The translations under genes were made by a program, and so were the position numbers. Below, one piece after another: positions 63,778-64,000 of a stretch of DNA of 64,000 bases. The stretch comes from Halorientalis litorea (GTDB lineage Archaea; Halobacteriota; Halobacteria; Halobacteriales; Haloarculaceae): the NCBI RefSeq assembly GCF_023028225.1, contig NZ_CP095482.1, positions 806,001 to 870,000 on the forward strand. Reading direction: 5' to 3'. The notes under the pieces are model-generated. The model ran no database searches, was not told where the DNA came from, and saw nothing but the letters and a program-made list of their open reading frames with translations. Numbering within the stretch: the stretch's first letter is position 1; each line of letters begins with the position of its first letter.

Positions 63778-64000
63778 ATGACAGACCCGTCCGACCTCGC
63801 GGCACGCGTCCGGGACGGCGACCTCCGTCTCCACGAACTGGAAGCCCACGCCGACCACGAGACGGCCGCCGCCGCCCGGCGCGAACTGCTCGAAGCCGAA
63901 ACGGACGCCGACCTCTCGACAGTGGGCGACTACGCCTTCGACGCGGAGACGGCCGACCCCAACATCGAGAACATGGTCGGCGGGGCACAGGTCCCGATGG
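63778..64000 (+). CDS. hmgA: HMG-CoA reductase, N-terminal part (3' end outside window)
   Basis: The first 74 residues are visible: MTDPSDLAARVRDGDLRLHE, then 'LEAHADHETAAAARRELLEA' and 'ADPNIENMVGGAQVPM', which is the class-I HMG-CoA reductase N-terminus as known from haloarchaea (ENxxGxxxxPxG region). It makes mevalonate, the committed step of archaeal isoprenoid lipid synthesis. It is divergent from nadA. The CATATATT near 63667-63674 and CTGTTAG near 63746-63752 are candidate promoter elements, the latter 29 nt before the ATG. Confidence 0.9.
   Translation, partial: MTDPSDLAARVRDGDLRLHELEAHADHETAAAARRELLEAETDADLSTVGDYAFDAETADPNIENMVGGAQVPM

Overview
The window is chromosomal DNA of a halophilic archaeon (class Halobacteria). 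The protein set is strongly acidic, GC is high (mostly about two thirds), promoters carry archaeal TATA boxes about 27 nt upstream of start codons (many apparently leaderless), and the ribosomal genes include archaeal/eukaryotic-type members (eL19, eL32, eS4) and RNase P component 1. I cannot name the genus.

Layout. 1-3.6 kb: the tail of a LEA14-like gene, then cmk, an EMC3/TMCO1-like membrane protein (DUF106) and adk, which normally follow secY in archaeal spc operons. 3.7-10.6 kb: a potassium-uptake block with two TrkA and three TrkH paralogues. 10.7-13.5 kb: a 19-residue leader ORF coupled to a universal-stress protein and an APC transporter fused to two Usp domains. 13.5-15.05 kb: a crenactin/MreB-fold actin homologue resembling haloarchaeal salactin/volactin, convergent with an orphan FlaD/E (ArlD/E)-domain protein. 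15.1-29.7 kb: one long minus-strand operon, SPOUT methyltransferase-L3-L4-L23-L2-S19-L22-S3-L29-Rnp1-S17-L14-L24-S4e-L5-S14-S8-L6-L32e-L19e-L18-S5-L30-L15-SecY, almost every junction overlapping or within 6 nt, ending in a hairpin/T-tract terminator.

29.85-30.5 kb holds tRNA-Gly(GCC) on the plus strand, followed by two roughly 150-bp units that each end in a copy of the tRNA 3' end, and then a run of short-loop hairpins. 30.5-37.6 kb carries haloarchaeal conserved proteins of unknown function, a lipoprotein and two FAD oxidoreductases. 37.7-43.6 kb: carB and carA, split by a PH-like gene with its own overlapping leader ORF, next to an Lrp/AsnC regulator. The same motif, TACGAATTTCG, lies upstream of carB and between carA and the regulator, which suggests a small carbamoyl-phosphate regulon.

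43.7-52.8 kb: a winged-helix regulator, isopentenyl-diphosphate isomerase, a zinc-type dehydrogenase, MoaB/Mog, a cupin, a metallo-beta-lactamase-fold protein and a minus-strand series pyrG-guaA-PH-DUF7126-like. 53-55.2 kb: a secreted PKD-domain protein and a lipoprotein; the lipoprotein gene is much poorer in GC than the rest and looks foreign. 55.2-64 kb: NurA, phosphoglycerate mutase, small membrane proteins, a wHTH-GNAT fusion, the nadA-nadB-nadC operon behind a perfect inverted repeat, and the start of HMG-CoA reductase.

No integrase, transposase, CRISPR array or rRNA gene was seen. The most interesting signals are the tRNA-Gly-derived repeat units, the leader ORFs whose stop codons overlap the next start, the salactin/FlaE pair, the shared car motif, the nadA inverted repeat and the duplicated HhH module in eL32.
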